Assembly: GCF_001280085.1 (NCBI RefSeq)
Contig: NZ_LGED01000269.1
Span: 62,001 to 126,000 of the forward strand
DNA length: 64,000 nucleotides
DNA from: Saccharothrix sp. NRRL B-16348
GTDB taxonomy: Bacteria; Actinomycetota; Actinomycetes; Mycobacteriales; Pseudonocardiaceae
Reading direction: 5' to 3'
The notes under the pieces were generated by a model. The model had not been told where the DNA came from, made no database searches, and saw nothing but the letters and a program-made list of their open reading frames with translations. Positions 41,612-51,424 of the stretch are shown in pieces. The position numbers were made by a program, and so were the translations under genes. Position 1 is the stretch's first letter. Each line of letters opens with the position of its first letter.

Positions 41612-42873
41612 GACGTCGGCCGGACGTGCCCCTCGCCCCAGACCACCCACTTCGACGAGGTCAGCTCGGTCAACCCCATCGGGCCGCGGGCGTGCAGCTT
41701 CTGGGTGGAGATGCCGATCTCCGCGCCCATGCCGAACTCGCCGCCGTCGGTGAACGCGGTGGACGCGTTGACCATGACCGCCGCCGCGTCGACCCGGGTG
41801 GTGAACCGGCGGGCCGCGTTGAGGTCGCTGGTCACGATGGCCTCGGTGTGGCCGGAGCCGTGCTCGGCGATGTGCCCGATGGCCTCGTCGAGCGAGTCCA
41901 CCACGCGGGCGGCGATGTCCAGCGACAGGTACTCGGTGTCCCAGTCCTCGTCGGTGGCGGCCTGCACCCTGGAGTCGCGGGCGAACCGCTCGTCGCCGTG
42001 GATGGTGACGTTCTGCGCGGTCAGGGCGTCGGTGACGCGGGGCACGAACTCGTCCGCGATCGAGGCGTGCACCAGCAGCGACTCGGCCGCGTTGCACACG
42101 CTCGTGCGGCGGGTCTTGGAGTTGAGCACGATGCGCAGCGCCATGTCGAGGTCGGCGCTCGCGTCCACGTACACGTGCACGTTGCCCACGCCGGTCTCGA
42201 TGGTGGGCACGGTGGCCTGCTGCACGACGGCGTTGATCAGTCCCGCGCCGCCGCGCGGGATCACCAGGTCGACGAGGCCGCGCGCGGTGATCAGGTGGGT
42301 GACCGAGGCGCGGTCGTGGCACGGCAGCAGCTGCACGGCGTCGGCGGGCAGGCCGGCGGTCTCCAGCGCGTCGCGCAGGATCGCGACCAGCGCGGTGTTC
42401 GAGTGCTCGGCGGTGGACGAGCCGCGCAGCAGGGCCGCGTTGCCGGACTTCAGCGCCAAGCCGGCCGCGTCCACGGTGACGTTCGGGCGGGCTTCGTACA
42501 CCATGCCGACCACGCCCATCGGGACGCGGACCTGCTTGAGCTCCAGGCCGTTCGGCAGGATCGAGCCGCGCAGCACCTCGCCGATCGGGTCCGCGAGGCC
42601 GGCCACCGTCTCCAGGCCCTGGGCCACGCCGTCGATGCGTGCCTCGGTGAGCGCGAGGCGGTCCAGCAGGCCCTGGTTGAGGCCCGCGGCGCGGCCGGCT
42701 TCGAGGTCCTTGGCGTTGGCCTCCAGCACCTCGGCGGCGCGCGTGCGCAGGGCGGCGGCCATCTCGTGCAGTGTGGCGTCCTTGCTCTCACGGGTGGCGA
42801 GGACGAGCTCGTTGGCGGCGACACGGGCGCGCCGGGCCGCGGCGTGCACCTGTTCGCGCAGGTCATCAGTCAC
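41608..42873 (-). CDS. proA: Glutamate-5-semialdehyde dehydrogenase (gamma-glutamyl phosphate reductase)
   Basis: The protein has 421 residues from GTG 42873 ([19 protein letters not shown]). ALDH-like features are [37 protein letters not shown] and the catalytic cysteine in [15 protein letters not shown], with [19 protein letters not shown] at the C-terminus. It reduces glutamyl phosphate with NADPH in proline synthesis. It is separated from proB by the recQ-MFS-MarR insertion. Confidence 0.95.
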   Translation of the reverse strand: MTDDLREQVHAAARRARVAANELVLATRESKDATLHEMAAALRTRAAEVLEANAKDLEAGRAAGLNQGLLDRLALTEARIDGVAQGLETVAGLADPIGEVLRGSILPNGLELKQVRVPMGVVGMVYEARPNVTVDAAGLALKSGNAALLRGSSTAEHSNTALVAILRDALETAGLPADAVQLLPCHDRASVTHLITARGLVDLVIPRGGAGLINAVVQQATVPTIETGVGNVHVYVDASADLDMALRIVLNSKTRRTSVCNAAESLLVHASIADEFVPRVTDALTAQNVTIHGDERFARDSRVQAATDEDWDTEYLSLDIAARVVDSLDEAIGHIAEHGSGHTEAIVTSDLNAARRFTTRVDAAAVMVNASTAFTDGGEFGMGAEIGISTQKLHARGPMGLTELTSSKWVVWGEGHVRPTS

Positions 42874-43015
42874 GTCGTCAAGCCTACGGTCACCCGGTGG
42901 TGGCTGTCGCCGAGGTTCCCGAGGATCGGACGGGCGTGCACGATCAGGTGAAGCTGGGGTCCGGACCGTCGCACAGGTGTCCGTCCTGTCGGGGGCGTCT
43001 GCCACTGTGGGCGCC

Positions 43016-45094
43016 ATGGACGACAGCGCATTGCGGGAACTGGCCGAGGAACGGCTGAGGGCTCTGGCGGGCCCTCAGGCGGTCCTCCGTGACGACCAGT
43101 GGACGGCGATCCACGCGCTGGTGTCCGAACGGCGGCGGGCGCTGGTGGTGCAGCGCACGGGGTGGGGCAAGTCCGCCGTGTACTTCATCGCCACGGCGTT
43201 GCTGCGGTCCCTGGGCGAGGGGCCGACGGTGATCGTGTCGCCGTTGCTGGCGCTGATGCGCAACCAGGTCGACGCCGCCGCGCGGGCGGGCGTGCACGCG
43301 GCGACGATCAACTCGGCCAACACCGACCAGTGGCAGGACGTGCAGGACCGGGTGGCGTCCGGTGAGGTGGACGTCCTGCTGGTGTCGCCGGAGCGGCTGA
43401 ACAACCCCGACTTCCGGGACACGGTGCTGCCGTCGCTGACCGCGTCGGCGGGGCTGCTGGTGGTGGACGAGGCGCACTGCATCTCCGACTGGGGCCACGA
43501 CTTCCGGCCGGACTACCGGCGGCTGCGCACGTTGCTGACCGAACTGCCGGCGGGCGTGCCGGTGCTCGCCACCACGGCCACGGCCAACGACCGGGTGGTG
43601 CGGGACGTGGCCGACCAGTTGGGGCTGGGCTCGGGCACGGACACGTTGGTGCTGCGCGGGCCGTTGGACCGGGAGAGCCTGCGGCTGTCCGCGGTTCGGC
43701 TGCCCACCGCCGAGGCCAGGCTGGGGTGGCTGGCCGAGCGGCTGGAGCAGCTGCCCGGCTCGGGGATCATCTACACGCTCACGGTGGCGGCGGCGGACGA
43801 CGTGGCGGCGTTCCTGCGCGAACGCGGCTACGAGGTGACGGCATACTCGGGCCGCACCGACCCGGGCGAGCGCCAACGGGCCGAGGAGGACCTGCTGGCG
43901 AACCGGGTCAAGGCGCTGGTGGCGACGTCGGCGCTGGGCATGGGGTTCGACAAGCCGGACCTGGGGTTCGTGGTGCACTTGGGCGCGCCGCCCTCCCCCA
44001 TCGCCTACTACCAGCAGATCGGCCGTGCGGGCCGTGGGGTGGAGCGGGCCGAGGTGCTGTTGCTGCCCGGCCCGGAGGACAAGGACATCTGGGCGTACTT
44101 CGCGTCGCTGGCGTTCCCGCCGGAACACGTGGTGCGGCAGGTGCTCGACGTGCTGCCGGCGGACCGGGCGATGTCGACGGCGGCGCTGGAGCCGATGGTG
44201 GAGCTGTCGCGCACCCGGCTGGAAGTGGTGTTGAAGGTGCTCGACGTGGACGGCGCCGTGCGGCGGGTGCGCGGCGGGTGGGTGTCGACGGGGCAGCCGT
44301 GGTCCTACGACGCCGAGCGGTACGAGCGGATCGAGGCGGCGCGGCAGGTGGAGCGGCAGGCGGTGCTGGACTACCTGGCCACCGACGGCTGCCGCATGGA
44401 GTTCCTGTTGCGGCAGTTGGACGACCCGCACGCGGCGCCGTGCGGGCGGTGCGACAACTGCACGGGGCAGCGGCCGTCGGCGGAGGTGTCGGACGCGGCG
44501 GCGTCGGCGGCGCGGGAACGGCTGCTGCGGCCCGGCGTCGAGGTGGAGCCGCGCAAGATGTGGCCCACCGGGATGGCGGCGGCCGGGGTGTCGCTGTCCG
44601 GGAAGATCCCGCCGGGCGAGATCGCGGCGACGGGGCGGGCGTTGGGGCGGTTGACCGACATCGGCTGGGGCAACCGGTTGCGGTCGCTGTTCGCCGCGGC
44701 CGACCAGGAGATCCCCGAGGACGTGTTCGCCGCGTGCGTGAAGGTGTTGTCCGCGTGGAGCTGGGCGGAGCGGCCGGTGGGCGTGGTGACGGTCGGGTCG
44801 CGGACCAGGCCCGCGCTCGTGGGCAGCTTCGGGCAGCGGATCTCGGCGGTCGGGCGGCTGCCGCTGCTCGGGCAGGTGTGGCTGGGCGAGGCGGCGCGCC
44901 GGGCCAACAGCGCGCAGCGGTTGGCGGGGCTGGTGCGCGAAACCGACGTGCCCGATCTGTCCGGTGTGGACGGTCCGGTCCTGCTGGTGGACGACCAGGT
45001 GGACACCGGGTGGACGATGACGGTCGCCGCGCGGCTGCTGCGCCGGGCGGGTGCGACGGCGGTGCTGCCGTTCGCGTTGGCCGTGACGGCGTGA
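43016..45094 (+). CDS. RecQ-type DNA helicase fused to a phosphoribosyltransferase-like domain
   Basis: The 692-residue superfamily 2 helicase has Walker A Lys52 in [31 protein letters not shown] and the motif VI segment [12 protein letters not shown] Zn-binding cluster follows ([24 protein letters not shown]). The C-terminal 150 residues carry a PRPP-site-like motif, [20 protein letters not shown]. The fused PRT domain may bind a nucleotide effector or salvage substrate. The gene is divergent from proA. Confidence 0.93.
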   Translation: MDDSALRELAEERLRALAGPQAVLRDDQWTAIHALVSERRRALVVQRTGWGKSAVYFIATALLRSLGEGPTVIVSPLLALMRNQVDAAARAGVHAATINSANTDQWQDVQDRVASGEVDVLLVSPERLNNPDFRDTVLPSLTASAGLLVVDEAHCISDWGHDFRPDYRRLRTLLTELPAGVPVLATTATANDRVVRDVADQLGLGSGTDTLVLRGPLDRESLRLSAVRLPTAEARLGWLAERLEQLPGSGIIYTLTVAAADDVAAFLRERGYEVTAYSGRTDPGERQRAEEDLLANRVKALVATSALGMGFDKPDLGFVVHLGAPPSPIAYYQQIGRAGRGVERAEVLLLPGPEDKDIWAYFASLAFPPEHVVRQVLDVLPADRAMSTAALEPMVELSRTRLEVVLKVLDVDGAVRRVRGGWVSTGQPWSYDAERYERIEAARQVERQAVLDYLATDGCRMEFLLRQLDDPHAAPCGRCDNCTGQRPSAEVSDAAASAARERLLRPGVEVEPRKMWPTGMAAAGVSLSGKIPPGEIAATGRALGRLTDIGWGNRLRSLFAAADQEIPEDVFAACVKVLSAWSWAERPVGVVTVGSRTRPALVGSFGQRISAVGRLPLLGQVWLGEAARRANSAQRLAGLVRETDVPDLSGVDGPVLLVDDQVDTGWTMTVAARLLRRAGATAVLPFALAVTA

Positions 45095-45116
45095 CGAGGG
45101 GGGTGAGGGAGACGGA

Positions 45117-45662
45117 GTGAGATTGACGACGGAACGGTTGGTGTTGCGGCCTTTCACGGCCGCCGACGCGCCGGCGTTCGCCGAGTACCGGTCGGACCCG
45201 GACGTGGCCAGGTACCAGGGTTGGGAGGCGCCGTTCTCCTTGGCGCAGGCCGAGGAGTTCGTGCGGGAGGTCGCCGTGGCAGACCCGACCGCACCGGGCT
45301 GGTACCAGTTCGCGGTCGAGGCGGGCGGGGTGCTCGTCGGGGACGTCGGGGTGGGTCTGCACGAGAACCGGATGCAGGCCGACATCGGGTACACGCTGGC
45401 GACGGCCCACCAGGGGCGCGGGTACGCGGCCGAGGCCGTGGGACGGGTGTTGGCGTACCTGTTCGAGGTGCGCGGGCTGCACCGGGTGGCAGCCGAGTGC
45501 GACGCCCGCAACGTGAGGTCGGCGCGGTTGCTGGCCAGGCTCGGGTTCCGGCAGGAGGGGCACCGGGTGTCGGCCACGTGGGCGAAAGGAGAGTGGACGG
45601 ACGACCTGCTGTTCGGCCTGCTGGCCACCGAGTGGCGCGCGGCGGTCGACTCGCGGGGGTGA
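45117..45662 (+). CDS. GNAT acetyltransferase (RimJ/RimL-like)
   Basis: The protein has 181 residues from GTG 45117 (MRLTTERLVLRPFTAADAPAFAEY). The RimJ/L fold motifs are DIGYTLATAHQGRGYAAEAVGRVL and ECDARNVRSARLLARLGFRQEG. The substrate (an amino group of a protein, antibiotic or metabolite) is unknown. It follows recQ by 22 bp and may be co-transcribed. Confidence 0.87.
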   Translation: MRLTTERLVLRPFTAADAPAFAEYRSDPDVARYQGWEAPFSLAQAEEFVREVAVADPTAPGWYQFAVEAGGVLVGDVGVGLHENRMQADIGYTLATAHQGRGYAAEAVGRVLAYLFEVRGLHRVAAECDARNVRSARLLARLGFRQEGHRVSATWAKGEWTDDLLFGLLATEWRAAVDSRG

Positions 45663-45723
45663 GCACGACGGGGTTCGGTGAAGGATCTACCGACTTCAGC
45701 GGCTTTGTGGTTGTGTCCAACCC

Positions 45724-46995
45724 ATGGCTGCCCTGGAGATCGAGCCCCAGCACCGCCTGCCCATCCGCAAGCTCGTCGCGGCGAGCATCGGAAACGCCAT
45801 CGAGTGGTACGACTGGACGATCTACGCGACGTTCTCGATCTACTTCGCCACTCAGATCTTCCCCAAGGACAACCCGCGGCTCGCGCTGATCAACACGCTC
45901 GCGGCGTACGCGATCGCGTTCTTCTTCCGGCCGTTGGGCGGCTATCTGCTCGGACGGTTCGCCGACCTGCGCGGGCGGCGGACGGCGATGCTGCTGACCA
46001 TCGTCCTGATGGCCGGCGGTTCGGTCGCGATCGGCCTGCTGCCGACCTACGCCCAGGTGGGGTGGCTGGCGCCCGTCCTGTTGCTGTTGGCCCGCGTCGC
46101 GCAGGGGCTGTCGCTGGGCGGTGAGGTCTCCAACGCCTCGGCGTACCTGGCGGAGATCGCGCCGCCGCGCCGGAGGGGGCGGTACTCGGCGTTCTTCTAC
46201 ATCTCCACCGGCACCGCCGTGCTGGTGGCGTCGCTGCTCGGGTACGCGCTGTCCCGCTCGCTCGACGCCGCCCAGTTGGCGTCGTACGGCTTGCGCATCC
46301 CGTTCCTGGTCGGCGGGGTGCTGGGGCTGGTGGGCCTGTGGCTGCGGCGCAGCCTGGAGGAGACCGAGCAGTTCGAGCACAACAAGGCCAAGGCGCGGGA
46401 GCTCAAGCACCCGCTGCTGATGACGCTGCGCGAGCACCCGAAGGCGGTCGCGCGGCTCGTGGGCTTCACCATGCTGTCGACGCTGTGCTACTACACGTTC
46501 TTCAGCGCGCTGACGCCGTTCGCGGTGGCCAAGCGGGGCGCGGACGCGGGGGACGTGTTCCTCGCCCTGTCGATCGCGACGGCCCTGTTCATCGTCCTGC
46601 AGTACCCCATGGGCGCGCTGTCGGACCGCGTCGGCCGCAAGCCGCAACTGCTGGCGTGGTCGGCCGCGACGGCGGTGCTGGTCGTGCCGCTGTCGACGTT
46701 GATCGGGCCGGGCGTGGGCAACCTGCTGCTGGTGTTCTGCGTCGGCCTCGGCCTCTACACGGCCATGACGTCGATCGCGCCCGCCGTGATGAGCGAGCTG
46801 TTCCCGACCGAGCTGCGCGCCCTGGGCATCGGCTCCTGGTACAACCTGACCGTGGCGTTGTTCGGCGGCACCGCGCCGCTGGTCATCCAGTGGCTGCCGG
46901 GCAGCACGTTCTTCTTCTACGTCGCGGCCGGCGCGGCCATCGCGTTCGTCGTGATCCTCACGATGCCCGAGACGAAGGGCGAAACCCTGCGATAA
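45724..46995 (+). CDS. MFS transporter, metabolite:H+ symporter (MHS) type
   Basis: The 423-residue protein has 12 predicted helices. MHS-type motifs are SIGNAIEWYDWTIYATFSIYF, RPLGGYLLGRFADLRGRR (loop 2-3) and LSLGGEVSNASAYLAE. Relatives import organic acids such as shikimate, alpha-ketoglutarate or osmolytes. The ligand is unknown. It is convergent with the MarR gene 9 bp downstream. Confidence 0.9.
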   Translation: MAALEIEPQHRLPIRKLVAASIGNAIEWYDWTIYATFSIYFATQIFPKDNPRLALINTLAAYAIAFFFRPLGGYLLGRFADLRGRRTAMLLTIVLMAGGSVAIGLLPTYAQVGWLAPVLLLLARVAQGLSLGGEVSNASAYLAEIAPPRRRGRYSAFFYISTGTAVLVASLLGYALSRSLDAAQLASYGLRIPFLVGGVLGLVGLWLRRSLEETEQFEHNKAKARELKHPLLMTLREHPKAVARLVGFTMLSTLCYYTFFSALTPFAVAKRGADAGDVFLALSIATALFIVLQYPMGALSDRVGRKPQLLAWSAATAVLVVPLSTLIGPGVGNLLLVFCVGLGLYTAMTSIAPAVMSELFPTELRALGIGSWYNLTVALFGGTAPLVIQWLPGSTFFFYVAAGAAIAFVVILTMPETKGETLR

Positions 46996-47004
46996 CGCCG
47001 CGGC

Positions 47005-47469
47005 TCAGGAGGTCGCGGTCAACCGGGTCAACGGCTCGCCGGACAGGTCGCGCAAGGCCTCCAGCATCGTGGCACGCCGGGCCGCGGGCAGCTCGGCCAG
47101 GAAGTCGTCCTCCATGCGCCGGATCGCGGCACGGGCGGCGCGCAACCGTTTGCGCCCCTCCGCGGTCGGCTCGATGATCCGTGCCCGCCGGTCGTCCGGG
47201 TCGGGTCGCCGGGAGACCAGCCCTTCCGCCTCCAGGCCGTCGATGATGCCGACCATCTTGGTCTTGTCCACGTCGACTGCCCTGGCCAGCGCCAACTGGG
47301 TCGGTGCGGGGCCGTGGGACAGCTCGGTGAGCACCACGTAGGCCCACATGCCCAGCCCGTGCCGCTCCAGCAGCGGCAGTTCCGCGGCGACGAGCGCCTT
47401 GGTCAGCCGGTGCAGCAGCGCGGCGAGGTCCTGCCGCTCCTCCTCGACCATGCCCGTGATGGTAGTCAC
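47005..47469 (-). CDS. MarR-family transcriptional regulator
   Basis: The 154-residue protein starts at GTG 47469. The winged HTH is TQLALARAVDVDKTKMVGIIDGLEAEGLVSRRPDPDDRRARIIEPT, a close match to MarR family sequence. It is divergent from a small protein gene, and both flank the inverted repeats at 47476-47510. It probably represses itself and the divergent gene; no ligand can be inferred. Confidence 0.9.
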   Translation of the reverse strand: MTTITGMVEEERQDLAALLHRLTKALVAAELPLLERHGLGMWAYVVLTELSHGPAPTQLALARAVDVDKTKMVGIIDGLEAEGLVSRRPDPDDRRARIIEPTAEGRKRLRAARAAIRRMEDDFLAELPAARRATMLEALRDLSGEPLTRLTATS

Positions 47470-47475
47470 CGCAAA

Positions 47476-47510
47476 TCGTCTCAGTTTCCAACTATCTTGA
47501 GTTGAGACGA
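47476..47510. promoter_or_regulatory. Operator of the MarR/hypothetical divergent pair
   Basis: TCGTCTCA (47476-47483) and TGAGACGA (47503-47510) are perfect 8-bp arms around a 19-bp spacer. A nested inverted repeat, CAACT-N6-AGTTG (47489-47504), lies inside with the half-site spacing typical of MarR operators. Confidence 0.65.
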
Positions 47511-47528
47511 ATTGTCGGACACCGCGGA

Positions 47529-47921
47529 GTGGACGTGCTCAGGAGCAAGTGGATCACCGGCCCGGACGCGGACTTCGCGGGACCGGTGCTGGTCAGCGTC
47601 ACGGAGTTCACCCTCGACGGTCTCCGGCGGACACCCGGCGCCTACCGGGCGGGCTTCGCGCTCAGCCGCGAGTGGCCGCGGTTGAACGGCGCGGTCGGCT
47701 TGTGGCTGTGGGCCGAACCGCTGCGCAAGCGGCTGGGCTCGGTGTCGATGTGGCGCGACCACGCGGGCCTGCGCGGCTTCGTCGGCCTGCCCGCGCACGT
47801 GGCGATCATGCGGAAGTACCGGGATCTCGGGACGACCCGCGCCACCACGTGGCACACCGAGGATGTCGACCCGCACCTCATCTGGCACGCGGCGGAACGG
47901 TGGCTGCGCGACCGAGCCTGA
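47529..47921 (+). CDS. Hypothetical protein in a MarR-controlled divergent unit
   Basis: The protein has 130 residues from GTG 47529. WLWAEPLRKRLGSVSMWRDHAGLRGFVGLPAHVAIMRKYRD suggests a ferredoxin-like (dimeric alpha/beta barrel) fold like monooxygenase-type small proteins. Family membership is not certain. Its control by the adjacent MarR gene suggests a detoxification role. The start could be the TTG at 47502, inside the operator. Confidence 0.7.
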   Translation: MDVLRSKWITGPDADFAGPVLVSVTEFTLDGLRRTPGAYRAGFALSREWPRLNGAVGLWLWAEPLRKRLGSVSMWRDHAGLRGFVGLPAHVAIMRKYRDLGTTRATTWHTEDVDPHLIWHAAERWLRDRA

Positions 47922-47924
47922 AAC

Positions 47925-49055
47925 TCAGGCGCGCAACGGCACCAGGTCGTCGGCGTGCACGACCTCTCGGCGCTGCTCGGCCGGGAGCTCGCCGGTCTTG
48001 CGGCCGATCAGGGCGGGCAGCTCGGCGGCGTCGAACCCGACCACGCCACGGGCCACCACGTGCCCGGACAGGTCGACCAGCTCGACCACGTCACCGGCCT
48101 CGAACGCGCCTTCCACCCCGGTGATGCCCGCCGCCAGCAGCGAACGCCTGCGGCCGACGACCGCGGCCACGGCGCCGTCGTCCAGCACCAGCCTGCCGGT
48201 CGCGTCGGCCGCGTGCCCGAGCCAGAAGCGACGCGCGGACAGCCTCGGGCCGGTCACCGCGAACGCCGTGCCGACGTCCGCCGTGCTCAACGCCCGCGAC
48301 GCGTCCGCCGCGCCCGCCAGCAGCACGGGGATGCCCGCCGACGCCGCCAGCCTGGCCGCGGCCAGCTTCGACGCCATGCCGCCCGTGCCCAGCCCCGACG
48401 CACCGACCGAACCGGCCCGCACACCGTCCACATCGGACGCGCCGGCCACCTCGGTGACGCGTTGCGCGCCCGGCTGCCGGGGATCGCCGTCGTAGAGCGC
48501 GTCGACGTCGGAGAGCAGGAACAACGCGTCCGCACCGACCAGGTGCGCCACCAGCGCGGCCAACCGGTCGTTGTCGCCGAACCGGATCTCCTCGGTGGCC
48601 ACCGTGTCGTTCTCGTTCACCACCGGCACCGCGCCCAACGCCAACAGCCGCGAGAACGTGCGCTGCGCGTTGCGGTAGTGCGACCGCCGCACGACGTCGT
48701 CCGCGGTCAGCAGCACCTGCCCCACGGTCAGCGAGAACCGCCCGAACGAGTTCGCGTACGCGTGCGCCAACGCCAACTGGCCGACGCTCGCCGCCGCCTG
48801 CTGCGTGGCCAGGTCACGGGGCCGCCGCGTCACGCCCAGCGGCGCGAGACCGGCCGCGATCGCGCCCGACGACACCAGCACCACCTGGCTGCCCGCCGCA
48901 CACCGTGCCGCGACCGCGTCCACCAGGCCGTCCAGCCGCGACCGGTCCAGCCCGCCCGCGGCGGTGGTCAACGACGACGACCCGACCTTCACCACGACCC
49001 GGGACGCCGCGGACACCGCCTGTCGGGCCTGCGACGCCGCCACCGAACCGATCAC
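47925..49055 (-). CDS. proB: Glutamate 5-kinase with PUA domain
   Basis: The 376-residue amino acid kinase fold has [13 protein letters not shown] (phosphate loop), [31 protein letters not shown] and [30 protein letters not shown]-terminal PUA domain is present from about residue 275. It makes gamma-glutamyl phosphate for proline and is feedback inhibited by proline in known members. The start overlaps obgE by four bases (ATGA). Confidence 0.95.
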   Translation of the reverse strand: MIGSVAASQARQAVSAASRVVVKVGSSSLTTAAGGLDRSRLDGLVDAVAARCAAGSQVVLVSSGAIAAGLAPLGVTRRPRDLATQQAAASVGQLALAHAYANSFGRFSLTVGQVLLTADDVVRRSHYRNAQRTFSRLLALGAVPVVNENDTVATEEIRFGDNDRLAALVAHLVGADALFLLSDVDALYDGDPRQPGAQRVTEVAGASDVDGVRAGSVGASGLGTGGMASKLAAARLAASAGIPVLLAGAADASRALSTADVGTAFAVTGPRLSARRFWLGHAADATGRLVLDDGAVAAVVGRRRSLLAAGITGVEGAFEAGDVVELVDLSGHVVARGVVGFDAAELPALIGRKTGELPAEQRREVVHADDLVPLRA

Positions 49056-50509
49056 TCGTCGTCGTCCTCTTCGAACTCGTCGTACTCGCCGGGGATGCGA
49101 CGGGCCTTCTTCGCCGCCAACCGGTCGGACGCGCCGACGCGGTTGCTAACCTCCAGCCGCGCGTCCGTGCCGCGACCGCTCATGGTCATCGCGATGCCCG
49201 AGGGCGTCGTCGGCTCCCAGTCGAACACCAGGTCGCCGATGGTGACCTGGCAGCCCGGCTCGGCGCCCATCTTGACCAGCGCGTCCTCGACACCGAGGCG
49301 CGCGAGCCGGTCGGCGAGGTAGCCGACGGCCTCGTCGTTGTTGAAGTCGGTCTGCCGGATCCACCGCTCGGGCCGCTCGCCGCGCACGATGAAGCCGCCC
49401 TCGCTCAGCGGGTCCTCCACCACGGTGAAGCCCTGGTCGTCCACGGCCTTGGGCCGCAGCACGATCCGGGTCGACTCCTGCTTCGGCTTCGCCGCCCGGT
49501 ACTCCTCCACCACGCGCGCCAACGCGAACGTCAGCTCGCGCAGGCCCTCGCGGCTGGCGGTGGACACCTCGAACACCGGCAGGCCGCGTGCCTCGATGTC
49601 CGGGCGCACCAGCTCGGCCAGGTCACGCGCCTCGGGGACGTCGATCTTGTTCAGGACCACGACGCGCGGGCGTTCGGCCAGGTCGTCGGCCAGGGAGGGG
49701 GTGTACTTCGCCAGCTCCTCCTCCAGCGCGTCGATGTCCGACAGCGGGTCGCGGTCCGGCTCGTACGTCGCGCAGTCCACGACGTGCACCAGCACCGCGC
49801 AGCGCTCGATGTGCCGCAGGAAGTCCAGGCCGAGACCCTTGCCCTCGGACGCGCCGGGGATCAGGCCGGGCACGTCCGCCATGGTGAAGATGGTCTCGCC
49901 GCCGGTGATCACCCCCAGGTTCGGCACCAGCGTGGTGAACGGGTAGTCGGCGATCTTCGGCTTGGCCGCGGACAGCACCGAGATCAGCGACGACTTGCCC
50001 GCCGACGGGAAGCCGAGCAGGCCGACGTCCGCGACGGACTTCAGCTCCAGCACGAGGTCGTGCTGCTCCCCCGGTTCACCCAGCAGGGCGAAACCGGGGG
50101 CCTTGCGGGCCTTGGACGCCAGCGAGGCGTTGCCGAGGCCGCCGCGGCCGCCCTGGGCCGCGATCAGCCGGGTGCCCTCGCCGACGAGGTCCGCGACCAC
50201 CTCGCCCTCGGGCGTCATGACGACCGTGCCGTCGGGCACGCGCAGTTCGAGGTCCGCGCCGTGCGCGCCGTCGCGGTTGCCGCCCTGGCCGCCCTTGCCG
50301 CTGCCGGCGGCGGCGTTGGGGCGGAAGTGGAAGTCGAGCAGCGTGTGGACCTGCGAGTCCACGACCAGCACGACGTCGCCGCCCTTGCCGCCGTTGCCGC
50401 CGTCGGGGCCACCGAGCGGCTTGAACTTCTCGCGGTGCACGGACGCGACCCCGTTGCCCCCGTCACCTGCGGCGACGTGGATGACGACCCGGTCGACGAA
50501 GCGGGACAC
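49052..50509 (-). CDS. obgE: GTPase Obg/CgtA
   Basis: The protein has 485 residues from GTG 50509. It has an N-terminal Gly-rich Obg domain ([29 protein letters not shown]), a G domain ([37 protein letters not shown]) and an OCT domain at the C-terminus ending in an acidic tail (EFEEDDDE). It helps 50S ribosome assembly and stress control. proB follows with a four-base overlap. A strong hairpin separates it from rpmA. Confidence 0.96.
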   Translation of the reverse strand: MSRFVDRVVIHVAAGDGGNGVASVHREKFKPLGGPDGGNGGKGGDVVLVVDSQVHTLLDFHFRPNAAAGSGKGGQGGNRDGAHGADLELRVPDGTVVMTPEGEVVADLVGEGTRLIAAQGGRGGLGNASLASKARKAPGFALLGEPGEQHDLVLELKSVADVGLLGFPSAGKSSLISVLSAAKPKIADYPFTTLVPNLGVITGGETIFTMADVPGLIPGASEGKGLGLDFLRHIERCAVLVHVVDCATYEPDRDPLSDIDALEEELAKYTPSLADDLAERPRVVVLNKIDVPEARDLAELVRPDIEARGLPVFEVSTASREGLRELTFALARVVEEYRAAKPKQESTRIVLRPKAVDDQGFTVVEDPLSEGGFIVRGERPERWIRQTDFNNDEAVGYLADRLARLGVEDALVKMGAEPGCQVTIGDLVFDWEPTTPSGIAMTMSGRGTDARLEVSNRVGASDRLAAKKARRIPGEYDEFEEDDDE

Positions 50510-50534
50510 GGGGACTTCCTTTCCTAAAGAAGCA

Positions 50535-50575
50535 ACGAGGGGCGGGAGCCGGAATGCACCGGTCCCGCCCCTCGT
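50535..50575 (-). terminator. Intrinsic terminator between rpmA and obgE
   Basis: ACGAGGGGCGGGA (50535-50547) pairs with TCCCGCCCCTCGT (50563-50575). The stem continues as CCGG (50549-50552) with CCGG (50559-50562) past a one-base bulge. On the minus strand TGCTTCTTT follows. This would end rplU-rpmA, with some read-through or a separate promoter for obgE. Confidence 0.85.
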
Positions 50576-50605
50576 CGGAGGTCGTTCCGTCGTCGCCCGA
50601 GGCGC

Positions 50606-50869
50606 TTAAGCAGCAGCCTCGACCGGGACGATGTTCACGGTCTTGCGACCGCGCTTGGTGCCGAACTCGACCGCACCGGGAGTCAACGCGAACAGCGTGT
50701 CGTCCTTGCCGCGACCGACGTTGACACCGGGGTGGAACTTGGTGCCGCGCTGGCGGATCAGGATCTCACCGGCCTTGACGACCTGACCGCCGAACCGCTT
50801 GACGCCGAGGTACTGGGCGTTGGAGTCACGGCCGTTGCGGGAGCTGGAGGCGCCCTTCTTGTGTGCCAT
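50606..50869 (-). CDS. rpmA: 50S ribosomal protein L27
   Basis: The 87-residue protein starts [28 protein letters not shown], typical of L27 without a propeptide. It lies near the ribosomal peptidyl-transferase centre with its N-terminus reaching the A-site tRNA. It follows rplU by 14 bp, and a terminator hairpin follows. Confidence 0.98.
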   Translation of the reverse strand: MAHKKGASSSRNGRDSNAQYLGVKRFGGQVVKAGEILIRQRGTKFHPGVNVGRGKDDTLFALTPGAVEFGTKRGRKTVNIVPVEAAA

Positions 50870-50883
50870 GGCTAGTCAGATCC

Positions 50884-51198
50884 TCACTTACCGGTGATGC
50901 CGGTGACCTCGACGCGGGTCAACTTCTGGCGGTGACCCTGGCGCTTGTGGTAGCCGGTCTTGTTCTTGAACTTGTGGATGCGGATCTTGGGGCCCTTGGT
51001 CTGCTCGACGACCTTGCCGGTCACCGAGAACTTCGCCAGGGCGTCCGCCGCGGAGGTGACGTCATCGCCGTCCACAACGAGGAGCGGCGCCGCGAAGGTG
51101 ATCTCGGTGTCCGGCTCGCCTTCGAGCTTCTCGACCTCGATGACGTCGCCGACAGCCACCTTGTACTGCTTGCCGCCGGTCTTGACGATCGCGTACAT
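50884..51198 (-). CDS. rplU: 50S ribosomal protein L21
   Basis: The 104-residue protein starts at ATG 51198 ([25 protein letters not shown]) and has the typical L21 end [20 protein letters not shown]. It binds domain I of 23S rRNA. A clear promoter lies about 115 bp upstream (51315-51344), giving a leader of about 110 bases. Confidence 0.98.
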   Translation of the reverse strand: MYAIVKTGGKQYKVAVGDVIEVEKLEGEPDTEITFAAPLLVVDGDDVTSAADALAKFSVTGKVVEQTKGPKIRIHKFKNKTGYHKRQGHRQKLTRVEVTGITGK

Positions 51199-51314
51199 CG
51201 GGACGGAAGTCTCCTGCTACTCGACGGGACGGGATCGCGCGCGCCTCGGCCGCACTGAGAACGAGCGAGCTGGGCTTCACGCGACAGGGCCCACCGGACG
51301 GCGGGCCGTGCATC

Positions 51315-51344
51315 AGGTTACGTGGCGGTGGACGGCGTGGTCAA
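51315..51344 (-). promoter_or_regulatory. rplU-rpmA promoter
   Basis: On the minus strand TTGACC (51344-51339), an 18-bp spacer and TAACCT (51320-51315) form a good housekeeping promoter. The long leader could carry an autoregulatory RNA structure. Confidence 0.7.
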
Positions 51345-51369
51345 ACCGGGGTCGGCGAACCGGTCCTGA

Positions 51370-51416
51370 CACGCCGGAACCGCTGCTCAGACGGGCTGGG
51401 CAGCGGTTCCGGCGTG
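51370..51416 (-). terminator. rne terminator hairpin
   Basis: CACGCCGGAACCGCTGC (51370-51386) is perfectly complementary to GCAGCGGTTCCGGCGTG (51400-51416), a 17-bp stem with a 13-base loop, eight bases after the rne stop. No T-run follows. Confidence 0.85.
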
Positions 51417-51424
51417 GCGGTGGA

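Noticed and set aside
41294..42870. Plus-strand frame leading into the recQ gene
   Set aside because: It is the in-frame upstream extension of recQ through proA and tetR on the opposite strand. The recQ family start is at 43016.
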